A DNA stretch of 24,277 bases from WHSW01 sp036794585 (GTDB lineage: Bacteria; Actinomycetota; Thermoleophilia; Solirubrobacterales; 70-9). The notes beneath the pieces are model-generated. The model made no database searches. It was not told the origin of the DNA and saw only the letters and a list, made by a program, of their open reading frames with translations. The stretch lies in contig DAIRGH010000039.1 of NCBI GenBank assembly GCA_036794585.1, positions 1 to 24,277 of the forward strand, given 5' to 3'. Below are positions 1-6,609 of the stretch, piece by piece; positions within the stretch are counted from its first letter, which is position 1; the number at the start of each line of letters is the position of its first letter. The translations under genes were made by a program, and so were the position numbers.

Positions 1-275
1 GCCTCCGGCGCGGCCGACTCGTCGGCGGCGACCGTCAGCTGGCTGGCGTTCTCGTCGTTGGCGCCGATCGGAAAGCCGTTGAAGGCGACGTAGGCGGCGA
101 GCGAGGCGAAGACGAAGATCGCGCCCGCGATCAGCGCCGCCGTCGCCGCGCCGCCGGCCAGATAGGCGCGCAGGTTGAAGTTCTGGCGGACGCGGGAGGC
201 ATCGGCGGTCGCGGGAGCCTCGCGCAGGGGAATCTCCCCGCCCGTGCTCAGGTCTGAATCCGCTACCGATGTCAT
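1..275 (-). CDS. Single-pass membrane protein, N-terminal part (runs off window)
   Basis: The first 91 codons are visible and the gene continues past base 1. The ATG at 275 is supported by a GGGGGTGAT purine-rich stretch just upstream on the minus strand. The protein has a polar N-terminus of about 38 residues, one hydrophobic segment (roughly residues 45-68, rich in Ala, Gly and Ile), then an Ala/Ser/Glu-rich stretch that is probably outside the membrane. A TAGACT box (minus strand, 345-340) would give a leader of roughly 60 nt. I do not recognise a family. It could be the membrane anchor of a cupredoxin-like or redox protein, but the visible part does not decide this. Confidence 0.7.
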   Translation of the reverse strand, partial: MTSVADSDLSTGGEIPLREAPATADASRVRQNFNLRAYLAGGAATAALIAGAIFVFASLAAYVAFNGFPIGANDENASQLTVAADESAAPE

Positions 276-373
276 CCGTGATCACCCCCAGGGTGAAGGT
301 TCGCCCTCGTGCGAGGCCGTCACCCCGTTGCTCGGAAGCAGTCTACGCGAGCGTTAACCCACGGTCCAGTGAC

Positions 374-397
374 ATATATATACGTCTATACGTATAT
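374..397. promoter_or_regulatory. AT-rich spot with tandem TATACGT and a 10-bp palindrome
   Basis: In a gap that otherwise has genome-like GC there is a nearly pure A/T run. TATACGT occurs at 379-385 and again at 387-393 (period 8), and TATACGTATA at 387-396 is a perfect palindrome. It lies about 100 bases upstream of the membrane-protein start at 275 and downstream of the M23 gene, so it may be a regulator site or promoter-region feature for the minus-strand gene at 1-275. The function is inferred only from position and composition. Confidence 0.35.
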
Positions 398-408
398 CCG
401 TCTAATTT

Positions 409-461
409 GGCGCCTCAACCACGGCGCACCTCCGCTTCGCCCTTCGGGCTCCGCGAGCGGA
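409..461 (-). repeat. 53-nt structured 3'-end element, copy 1
   Basis: This copy begins directly after the M23 peptidase stop codon and matches the copy at 5528-5580 at 46 of 53 positions without gaps. In the transcribed (minus) direction it can form three stem-loops: TCCG/CGGA (461-450), GCCC-GAA-GGGC (449-439), and GCGCC/GGCGC with an 8-nt loop (427-410). A fixed linker containing GGAGGT lies between the second and third. There is no T-run, so it is not a classical intrinsic terminator, but the position fits a 3'-end terminator or stabiliser. Seen directly: the repeat, the inverted arms and the compensatory changes. The role is inferred. Confidence 0.75.
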
Positions 462-1625
462 CTACAAATACGCGAGGGGGTCGACCGCCGCGCCGTTGAC
501 CCGGATCTCGAAGTGCAGGTGATCGCCGAAGCAGCTGCCGGTGCAGCCGACGTAGCCGATCACCTCGCCCTGGGCGACCTGGGCGCCAACGCTGGTCGCG
601 TAGCTCGACTGGTGCGCGTAGCAGGAGGAAAGCCCGCCGCCGTGGTCGACGCAGGTGTAGTTGCCGTAGCCGCCGGTGGGCCCGGCGAGGATCGTGGTTC
701 CGGCCTTCGCTGCGCGAATCGGGGTCCCGGCGTGGACGGCGATGTCGATGCCCTCGTGCATGCGGCCCCAGCGCCAGCCGAACGGCGAGCTGACCGGGCC
801 GCTGACGGGCCAGATCCAGCCGCCGGTGGCGCCCTGAATCGGGCCTGCCGGCAGCGGCGTGGTCTCGACCGAGGACGCGGCTTGGATCTGGGCCTGGATC
901 TGGTTCTGGATGTCGCCGATGTCGCCCTCGAGGTGCTCGATGTTGGCGTGCACCGTGTCGAGCGCCGCGGCCTTGCGGTCGCGCGCGGCGTCGAGCTCGG
1001 CTTCGCGCGCCTCGAGCTCGATCCGGGTGCGCTTGAGCTCGGCCTTGCGCGCCGCGATCTCGTCGCGCGCTGCCTCGATCCGGGCGACGGTGTCGCGGGT
1101 GCCGTTGCGCAGCGTGCGCACCCGTCCGACGATGTCGGCGTCCTGCTCCTCGATGCGGCGCAGGTACTCGTAGCGCGAGATCAGGTCGTCGAACCCGTCT
1201 GACTCGAGCATCACGGTGAGCACGTCCGGCTCGCCGGCGCGGTAGATCTGCACGAGGCGGTTGCGAAGCACGTTCAGCGACCGGCGCAGCTGGTGTCGGA
1301 GCAGATCGAGGCGGTGGCGTTCGCGATAGAGCCGCTTCCGCACCTGGTCGAGCTCGGTCTGGACGATCGCCTCGCGGTTTCTCAAGACGGCCACCTCGCC
1401 GGCGAGCTGATCGACGCGGTCGTTGTAGCGGTCGAGCTCGCTCGAGAGGACGGTCTCCTTGTCCCTCTCCTCGCTGAGCGCGGCCTCCTTCTCGTCGAGG
1501 CGCGACTGCAGGTCCTGCGCCGCGGCACCACCGGCGACGGCGAGCGCGAAAGCGGCCAGTACCAGCGCGAGGATCGCGGCGACCAGCATTCGGGGTGCGG
1601 GTGAAGCTCGGTTCTCTGCACTCAT
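462..1625 (-). CDS. Secreted coiled-coil peptidoglycan hydrolase, M23 (LytM/EnvC-like) peptidase
   Basis: This 387-aa protein has a signal peptide (hydrophobic about residues 13-36, ending AAAQ). A long Glu/Arg/Leu-rich coiled coil follows (about 38-250), then a C-terminal M23 domain (about 268-387). Zinc/catalytic motifs are visible: H290 and D294 in MHEGID, H338 in the CYAH segment, and H369/H371 in DHLHFEIR, so the peptidase should be active. The family cuts peptide cross-links in the cell wall, and the coiled coil resembles EnvC-type proteins that control or position wall splitting. The ATG at 1625 has only a weak CAGG ribosome site seven bases upstream. No partner gene such as ftsX sits beside it. 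The gene ends against a 53-nt structured element. Confidence 0.93.
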   Translation of the reverse strand: MSAENRASPAPRMLVAAILALVLAAFALAVAGGAAAQDLQSRLDEKEAALSEERDKETVLSSELDRYNDRVDQLAGEVAVLRNREAIVQTELDQVRKRLYRERHRLDLLRHQLRRSLNVLRNRLVQIYRAGEPDVLTVMLESDGFDDLISRYEYLRRIEEQDADIVGRVRTLRNGTRDTVARIEAARDEIAARKAELKRTRIELEAREAELDAARDRKAAALDTVHANIEHLEGDIGDIQNQIQAQIQAASSVETTPLPAGPIQGATGGWIWPVSGPVSSPFGWRWGRMHEGIDIAVHAGTPIRAAKAGTTILAGPTGGYGNYTCVDHGGGLSSCYAHQSSYATSVGAQVAQGEVIGYVGCTGSCFGDHLHFEIRVNGAAVDPLAYL

Positions 1626-1630
1626 ACGTA

Positions 1631-1724
1631 TGCCTGCGAAGTCTGGCTCACGGGCTCGCTCGGTTGACGGCGGGCGGTTGCGAACCGGCCAGGCTAGCGC
1701 GAAGTTAGTCCGTCCGAGCAGGCA
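1631..1724 (-). other. Possible structured leader of the M23 peptidase gene
   Basis: Upstream of the M23 start, TGCCTGC (1631-1637) and GCAGGCA (1718-1724) form a perfect 7-bp long-range stem whose 3' strand covers the weak CAGG ribosome site. Inside is a CGGTT-GCG-AACCG hairpin (1675-1687). Possible minus-strand -10 boxes TAACTT (1707-1702) and TAGCCT (1696-1691) lie inside the loop. If either is the real promoter, the outer stem would not be transcribed. This is a weak structural candidate only. Confidence 0.25.
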
Positions 1725-1733
1725 ACTTGGGCG

Positions 1734-3068
1734 TCAGCCCGTCGCCTGCAACCCGGGCTGCACCGCCGAGCCGCCGAGCTCGGGTTCGGTCGCCTCGGCG
1801 GCGATCGCCGCCGCCTCGAGCAGCCGGTCCTGGTACTCGGATACCTGCATGCGCGAGATCACCAGGCGCTGGATCTCGGCCGTGCCCTCGAACAGCTCGT
1901 AGATCTTGGCGTCGCGGAACCACTTCTCGAGCGGGCACTCGGCGGTGTAGGCGAACGGTCCGACGACGTCCATCAGGGTCCGGGTCGCCCACACGGCGAC
2001 CTGGCCCGACTTGAGCTTCGACATCGAGCCCTGCCCGCCGGTGAGGGGCATGCCGTTTCGCCCCATCCACGCGGCTCGCTGGACGAGCAGCCTGGCCGCC
2101 TCGATCTCGGTCGCCACCTGCGCCAGCACTTGCTGGTTTGCCTGGCGCTCCAGGGGCGGCTTGCCCGCCGTCGAGCTCTCGTCGAGCGCGGACTCGAAGG
2201 GATCGGCGGCCATCGACCCGTTGGCGAGATACCCGAGCGTCCACTCGTAAGCGGCCTGCGCGATGCCGAGCGCCGAGGCGCCGACGATCGGCCGGGTGAG
2301 CTCGAAGGTGGCGAGCGCGTTGGAGGCGCGGCCGGATGACTCGCCGGAGCGCGCCCGGGCGAGCTTGCGCTCGAGCTTCTCCATTCCGCCGAGGAGGTTC
2401 TCGAGCGGGATCCGGCAGTCCTCGAGCACCACCTCGGCGGTGTGCGAGGCGCGAATCCCCAGCTTCGACTCCTTCTTGCCCTGGCGGATGCCCGGCGTGC
2501 CCTTCGCGATCACGAACGAGGCCTGCCCGCGATGGCCGAGCTCGGGGTCGACCGTGGCGACGACGACGTGTACGTCGGCGATCCCGCCGTTGGTGATGAA
2601 CACCTTCGTGCCGTTCAGCACCCACTCGTCGCCGTCGCGCTTCGCGGTGGTGCGCAGGCTCTTGACGTCGGAGCCCGCCTGAGGTTCGGTGACCGCGTAC
2701 GCGCCGAGCTTGATCTCGTCACCGGTGCCGAAGCACTCCGGCACCCAGCGGGCGATCTGCTCCGGTGTGCCCGACGACGCGAGGCCGGCGGCGGCAAGGC
2801 CGGAGCCGGAGATGGCGAGCGCGATCCCGGCGCATCCCCAGTGCAGCTCCTCGGCGGACATCAGGCCGAGGATGCCGTCGGAGTCGGCGCCCATCCGCTG
2901 CAGGTAGTCGATCCCGGAAAGCCCCGCCTCGCGCGCTGCCTTCATGACCTCCCACGGCGTCGACTCCTCGGCGTCGTGCTTGGCGGCCACCGGGCGGATC
3001 ACGTCGCGGGAGAACCGCCGCACCTCGGCCTTGAACTCCTGCTGCTCGGGCGTGAGTGCGAAATCCAT
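1734..3068 (-). CDS. Acyl-CoA dehydrogenase
   Basis: This 444-aa FAD enzyme performs the first step of beta-oxidation, alpha,beta-desaturation of an acyl-CoA. The family order is intact: N-terminal helical domain, the FAD/substrate signature AYAVTEPQAGSD (about 123-134), a middle beta domain, and a C-terminal helical domain with the catalytic glutamate E394 in YELFEGTAEIQR. The usual length is about 380. The extra length comes from a charged insert at about 229-250 after NLLGG, an acidic Ser-rich stretch at about 283-303, and a C-terminal tail. The ATG at 3068 has an AGGAGG ribosome site (3084-3079, spacing 10). A palindromic operator overlaps its likely -35 region, and the same operator precedes the thiolase gene at 8254. 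The chain-length preference cannot be read from the sequence. Confidence 0.95.
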   Translation of the reverse strand: MDFALTPEQQEFKAEVRRFSRDVIRPVAAKHDAEESTPWEVMKAAREAGLSGIDYLQRMGADSDGILGLMSAEELHWGCAGIALAISGSGLAAAGLASSGTPEQIARWVPECFGTGDEIKLGAYAVTEPQAGSDVKSLRTTAKRDGDEWVLNGTKVFITNGGIADVHVVVATVDPELGHRGQASFVIAKGTPGIRQGKKESKLGIRASHTAEVVLEDCRIPLENLLGGMEKLERKLARARSGESSGRASNALATFELTRPIVGASALGIAQAAYEWTLGYLANGSMAADPFESALDESSTAGKPPLERQANQQVLAQVATEIEAARLLVQRAAWMGRNGMPLTGGQGSMSKLKSGQVAVWATRTLMDVVGPFAYTAECPLEKWFRDAKIYELFEGTAEIQRLVISRMQVSEYQDRLLEAAAIAAEATEPELGGSAVQPGLQATG

Positions 3069-3101
3069 GGGCCGTGAACCTCCTGGCGAAAATTCAGCTC
3101 C

Positions 3102-3123
3102 CGATTGACTGGTCAGTCAATCG
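3102..3123. promoter_or_regulatory. Palindromic operator, copy 1 (acyl-CoA dehydrogenase promoter)
   Basis: Perfect 9-bp arms, CGATTGACT (3102-3110) and AGTCAATCG (3115-3123), flank GGTC. On the minus strand the TTGACT half (3120-3115) also reads as a -35 hexamer, 18 bases before TGAATT (3096-3091). A bound protein would therefore block transcription of the dehydrogenase. The size and symmetry suit a TetR-family repressor, as is common for fatty-acid degradation genes; that assignment is inferred. Confidence 0.7.
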
Positions 3124-3194
3124 CTGATCCGAAGAATATCGAGGTCGCCCGACGGGCACGCCGGCTCCCCGGAGACGCCGATCGCGGCGGCGGC

Positions 3195-3200
3195 TAGCCT
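3195..3200 (+). promoter_or_regulatory. -10 box of a leaderless promoter for the gene at 3210
   Basis: TAGCCT ends 9 bases before the GTG at 3210, and no ribosome site precedes the start. Transcription would begin at or within a few bases of the start codon. The same TANNNT-GTG layout occurs before five other genes here. Confidence 0.5.
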
Positions 3201-3209
3201 GTCGGCGCC

Positions 3210-4508
3210 GTGCGCCCGCTGACTGCCGCCCGAAACCGGCTTCGTGGCCACCTGCCGCTGCTGATCTCGACCGTGCTCGCCGCCGCGATCGGCGCCGGTG
3301 TCGCGTACCTGCTCACCCGCGAGGAGTCCGGCGAGGCCGAGCTCACGCCGGCAGCGCCAGCGCCGCGGGTGATCTTCCAAGAGGCGCCGGTCACCGAGGA
3401 GACCGAGGACCTCGGCTTCCCCGCCTTTGCGACCAAGAACACGACCCGCGTCGCCGGTGCCGATCCCGCCACCGACGCGGCGGCGGTGGCGCTTGCGGTG
3501 CACCCCTCGACGGGCAGCGTCCGCGGACCCGCGGCCGTCACCCTGGTGGACGCGGAGGATTGGCAGGCGGGAATTGCGGCAGCCTCGCTGGTCGCCGCCC
3601 CGGTGCGGGCGCCGGTGCTGATCACCTCGGGCGGCGAGGTGCCGGCGCTCACCGGGAGCGCGCTGCGGGCGCTCGATCCGGAGGGCTCGAAGACCACCGA
3701 CGGACACCAGGCGTTCGTGATCGGCGACGCCGCTCCGCCGGAGGGCTTCGAGTCGCTGGAGCTCTCCGGCGACCAGCCCGCGGTGCTGGCGGTCGAAGTG
3801 GCGCGGCTGCGCCAGCGCCTGGCCGGACGACCCGACCACATCCTGCTCGTCAGCGCCGACGAGCCCGCTCTGGCGATGCCGGCCGCCGGATGGGCCGCGC
3901 GCTCCGGCGACCCGGTGCTGTTCGTGGGCCGCAACTCGGTCCCGGATCCCACCCGGGTGATGCTGAACCGCTACGAAGGCGTGCCCGCCTACGTGCTCGG
4001 GCCCGAGTCCGCCGTCTCCGACGAGGCGATGAAGGAGATCCAGGAGCTCGCTCCCGCGGTCGAGAGGATCGGCGACGAGGACCCGGTCGCGAACGCGATC
4101 GAATTCGCCCGCCACGCGGGCGGCAGCTTCGGCTGGAACATCAACGACCCCGGGCACGGCTTCGTGATTGCCAACGCCAGCCGCCCGCTCGACGCCGCCG
4201 CGGCGGCGGCCCTCTCCGCCAGCGGGACCTGGGGTCCGCTGCTGGTCAGCGACGACGCGGCCGCGGTGCCCGAGGCACTCGACGCCTACCTGCTCGACCT
4301 CAAGCCCGGCTATGCCAACGACCCCACCCGCGCCGTCTACAACCACGTCTGGCTGATCGGCGACAGCGACGCGCTCTCGATCGACTTCCAGGCGCGGGTG
4401 GACGATCTCGCCGAGGTTGCCCCGGTAACGTCCGGCTCCGGCGCCCAGGCGCTCGGGCCCCCGCCGGGGACCCCCGAGTCCCAGCCGGTGCCCGAGCGAG
4501 ACAGATGA
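3210..4508 (+). CDS. Membrane-anchored protein with cell-wall-binding repeat 2-like domains
   Basis: This 432-aa protein has a short basic N-terminus, a single membrane/signal segment (about 15-35) and a long outside part. The outside part contains repeated Rossmann-like units resembling cell-wall-binding repeat 2 (CWB2): RVAGADP at 80-86, then alternations such as APVLIT, QAFVIGD, DPVLFVGR, PAYVLGP and HVWLIGD, each following an Ala-rich helix. CWB2 modules in other bacteria bind anionic wall polymers. Here no separate catalytic domain is evident, and the C-terminus is a Pro-rich tail. The GTG start is chosen because it gives the membrane segment at the N-terminus and sits 9 bases after a -10 box. 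The stop overlaps the ATG of the next gene, so the three genes to 5526 form an operon. Confidence 0.75.
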   Translation: MRPLTAARNRLRGHLPLLISTVLAAAIGAGVAYLLTREESGEAELTPAAPAPRVIFQEAPVTEETEDLGFPAFATKNTTRVAGADPATDAAAVALAVHPSTGSVRGPAAVTLVDAEDWQAGIAAASLVAAPVRAPVLITSGGEVPALTGSALRALDPEGSKTTDGHQAFVIGDAAPPEGFESLELSGDQPAVLAVEVARLRQRLAGRPDHILLVSADEPALAMPAAGWAARSGDPVLFVGRNSVPDPTRVMLNRYEGVPAYVLGPESAVSDEAMKEIQELAPAVERIGDEDPVANAIEFARHAGGSFGWNINDPGHGFVIANASRPLDAAAAAALSASGTWGPLLVSDDAAAVPEALDAYLLDLKPGYANDPTRAVYNHVWLIGDSDALSIDFQARVDDLAEVAPVTSGSGAQALGPPPGTPESQPVPERDR

Positions 4509-4738
4509 GCGAAAGTGAGCGACCCGACCGCCTCTCCGGCCGCGAGATCACGGTCGAGGACATCAGGGCGCTATCGGGGCCGGCCACGCCGCACTTCGCG
4601 CTGCAGATCCGCAACCGGATCGGGCGCCTGATCGCCACGCTCCCCGAGGACAGCCCGGTGCGCCGCGAGGGCGAGCAGGAGATCGAGCGGCTGACCGCGC
4701 TCGCCAATCACTCCGGCGAGCCGCGGGACGGGGTGTGA
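4505..4738 (+). CDS. 77-aa conserved-looking small protein
   Basis: This is a soluble, charged, helical-looking protein of 77 aa with no signal or membrane segment. The ATG overlaps the stop of the upstream gene (ATGA), and its own stop overlaps the GTG of the methyltransferase (GTGA). Translational coupling on both sides supports it as a real gene despite its size. Visible features are an N-terminal EITVEDIRALSGPATPHFALQ segment and a basic/acidic helix around 33-70. I do not recognise a family. The position suggests a function tied to the wall-binding protein or the methyltransferase. Confidence 0.75.
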   Translation: MSESERPDRLSGREITVEDIRALSGPATPHFALQIRNRIGRLIATLPEDSPVRREGEQEIERLTALANHSGEPRDGV

Positions 4739-5526
4739 GCACGACCGGCGCTCGCCGGGCGGCGAGCGCGTTCGACCGCACAGCCGAGCTGCTCAAGCCC
4801 GAGGCGGCGCGGCTGGCGTCCGAGGGGGGCCTGGGCGACGCCGGTTACCTGGATCTGCTCGAAGGCGAGCTCGAATCCACGGGCACGACCCAGGACCTGA
4901 TGGTCACCCGTCTGGTGCCGGCGATCTACGAGCGCTACTGGCGACCCGCGCTCGGTCGCGTGGCCAAGGGCTTCACGGGCCCGGGAATGGCCGAGGAGAT
5001 CCGGATCGCCAGGCTGCTGCTGGGTCTCGGGGAGGGCGACGTCGTCCTCGATGTCGCCTGCGGCCCCGGGAACTTCTCGCGCGAGTTCGCGCGCGCCGTC
5101 GGCGACGAGGGGCTGGTGGTCGGCATCGACGCCTCGCAGACGATGCTCGAGCGCGGCGCCGAGGAGCTGCGCCGCGGCGACCCCGGGAACCTCTGCCTGA
5201 TCCGCGGTGACGCGACGGCGCTGCCGTTCGTCGACGCGAGCTTCGACGCGACGTGCTGCTTCGCCGCGCTGCACCTGTTCGGCGAGCCGTTCGCCGCGCT
5301 CGACGAGATGCGGCGGGTGCTGAAGCCGGGAGGCCGGATCGCGCTGATGACCTCGGTCCGCCGCGAGCTCACGGTGCGACCGCTGAAGCCGATCCTCGAG
5401 CGCGCCAGCGGGATGAAGATCTTCGAGGGCGACGAGATCGTCTCGGCGCTCGAGCAGCGAGGCTTTACGGCGATCCACCGGCGCCTGTCGGGCATGGTGC
5501 AGTTCGTCGGCGCGCGGCTCGGCTAG
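4735..5526 (+). CDS. SAM-dependent methyltransferase (class I)
   Basis: This 263-aa protein has a helical N-terminal region (about 1-95) and a Rossmann methyltransferase core. Motif I is VLDVACGPGNFS (about 104-115), the acidic ribose-binding position is in VVGIDAS (128-134), and the post-motif loop is RVLKPGGRIAL (194-204). The core resembles UbiE/Methyltransf_11-type small-molecule methyltransferases. The extra N-terminal helices are like those in a subset of actinobacterial homologues. The substrate cannot be deduced. GTG at 4735 overlaps the preceding stop, so it is translated with the upstream genes. The stop is followed at once by the second 53-nt structured element. Confidence 0.88.
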   Translation: MSTTGARRAASAFDRTAELLKPEAARLASEGGLGDAGYLDLLEGELESTGTTQDLMVTRLVPAIYERYWRPALGRVAKGFTGPGMAEEIRIARLLLGLGEGDVVLDVACGPGNFSREFARAVGDEGLVVGIDASQTMLERGAEELRRGDPGNLCLIRGDATALPFVDASFDATCCFAALHLFGEPFAALDEMRRVLKPGGRIALMTSVRRELTVRPLKPILERASGMKIFEGDEIVSALEQRGFTAIHRRLSGMVQFVGARLG

Positions 5527-5527
5527 C

Positions 5528-5580
5528 TCCGATCGCGGAGGCCGAAGGCCGAAGCGGAGGTGCGGCGCTGTTGAGCCGCC
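5528..5580 (+). repeat. 53-nt structured 3'-end element, copy 2
   Basis: This copy starts two bases after the methyltransferase stop and ends next to the stop of the convergent oxidoreductase gene. Its stems are TCCG-ATCG-CGGA (5528-5539), GGCC-GAA-GGCC (5540-5550) and GCGGC/GCCGC (5562-5579). Against copy 1 (409-461), the middle and last stems each carry one swapped base pair, and the three other changes lie in loops. The GAAGCGGAGGT linker (5551-5561) is unchanged. It may end or protect the plus-strand operon transcript. Pairing, spacing and covariation are seen directly; function is inferred. Confidence 0.75.
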
Positions 5581-6609
5581 TTATTTGCCCGGCGCGAAGG
5601 CCTCGACGATTCGCCGCTGGTACTCGCCGATCTGCTCGGGGGGCAGGAAGTAGGTGGGCGGGGTGAACCAGATCCCGTCGCCGCGCTCGGCCACGGCCTC
5701 GACCCGCTCGCGAACCTTGTCGAGCGGTCCCGCGGCGGCGTAGGTCTCGACCATCTCGTCCGGGATATGGCGGGCCATCGTCGCGAAGTCGCCGCGCCGA
5801 AACGCCGCCCCGACCTCGGCGGCCGCGTCGCCGAAGCCGTGCAGCTCCCAGAGCGGCATGTAGGTGCGCACGGTGGAGTAGAAGGCGACGGTGCGGCGGG
5901 CGGCATCGATCGCCGCACCCTCGTCGTCGTCGATCGCGCAGCAGACGGTGGGCAGGAAGTCGAAGCTCGAGCGCTCGCGCCCCGAGCGCTCGAGGCCGAG
6001 CTCGAAGTTGGCGACCAGGACCTCGTCGAGCCAGCGCATCGAGCACATCGGATGACCGATCATCCCGTCGGCGACGTCGCCGGCGACCCGTGCCATTCCC
6101 TCCTGGACCGCGGCGGTGTAGATAGGAATCGTCTCGCGGACCTTGGCGTGCGGCCTGATCCAGCCCTTGATGTCGATGTCGTGGTATTCGCCCTCATAGC
6201 GGATCGGCTCGCCGTCGCCGGCCTTCTCGACGATCAGCCGCACCGCCTCGACCGTCTCGCGCAGGTGCGGCGCCGGGCGCCCGTACTCGGCGCCGTGCCA
6301 GGTCTCGTTCAAGCGCTTCACCCCGGCGCCGAGGCCGAGCCGGAAGCGACCGCCGGAGACCTCATCGACGTCGAGCGCCGAGAGGGCGATGATCATCGGG
6401 CTGCGCGTGAACGCCCAGGCGATCCCGGTCGCGACGCCGATCTTCTCGGTCTGCGAGGCAAGCCACATCGCCTGCGTCAGCGAGCTGCGAAACAGCTCCA
6501 CCGCCCAGACGCAATCGACGCCGGCCGCCTCGGCGGCGCGCGCCTGCTCGGCGAGCTCTGCGGTCGAGTCGCCGAGCCCCGCGATCTGGATCCGGTCGAG
6601 CGCGCTCAC
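5581..6609 (-). CDS. Luciferase-like (LLM) flavin/F420-dependent oxidoreductase
   Basis: This 342-aa TIM-barrel protein belongs to the bacterial luciferase-like family. Typical elements are the N-terminal AELAEQARAAEAAGVDCVWAVE helix-strand, GVATGIAWAFTRSPMIIALSA (about 58-78), and SGGRFRLGLGAGVKRLNETWHG (about 85-106). Many actinobacterial members use coenzyme F420 rather than FMN; which is used here cannot be read directly. GTG at 6609 overlaps the stop of the upstream lipoprotein gene (GTGA), making this the third gene of the thiolase operon. The context suggests a redox step on a lipid- or CoA-linked compound. The convergent neighbour is separated only by the structured element. Confidence 0.9.
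   Translation of the reverse strand: MSALDRIQIAGLGDSTAELAEQARAAEAAGVDCVWAVELFRSSLTQAMWLASQTEKIGVATGIAWAFTRSPMIIALSALDVDEVSGGRFRLGLGAGVKRLNETWHGAEYGRPAPHLRETVEAVRLIVEKAGDGEPIRYEGEYHDIDIKGWIRPHAKVRETIPIYTAAVQEGMARVAGDVADGMIGHPMCSMRWLDEVLVANFELGLERSGRERSSFDFLPTVCCAIDDDEGAAIDAARRTVAFYSTVRTYMPLWELHGFGDAAAEVGAAFRRGDFATMARHIPDEMVETYAAAGPLDKVRERVEAVAERGDGIWFTPPTYFLPPEQIGEYQRRIVEAFAPGK

Noticed and set aside
1729..1740. GGGC-GTCA-GCCC hairpin spanning the acyl-CoA dehydrogenase stop
   Set aside because: It is a short stem overlapping the stop codon; no T-run, likely chance.
3117..4346. Long minus-strand open frame opposite the wall-binding protein
   Set aside because: It is a high-GC antisense shadow. 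The plus-strand frame has the membrane segment, repeat pattern and operon overlaps.
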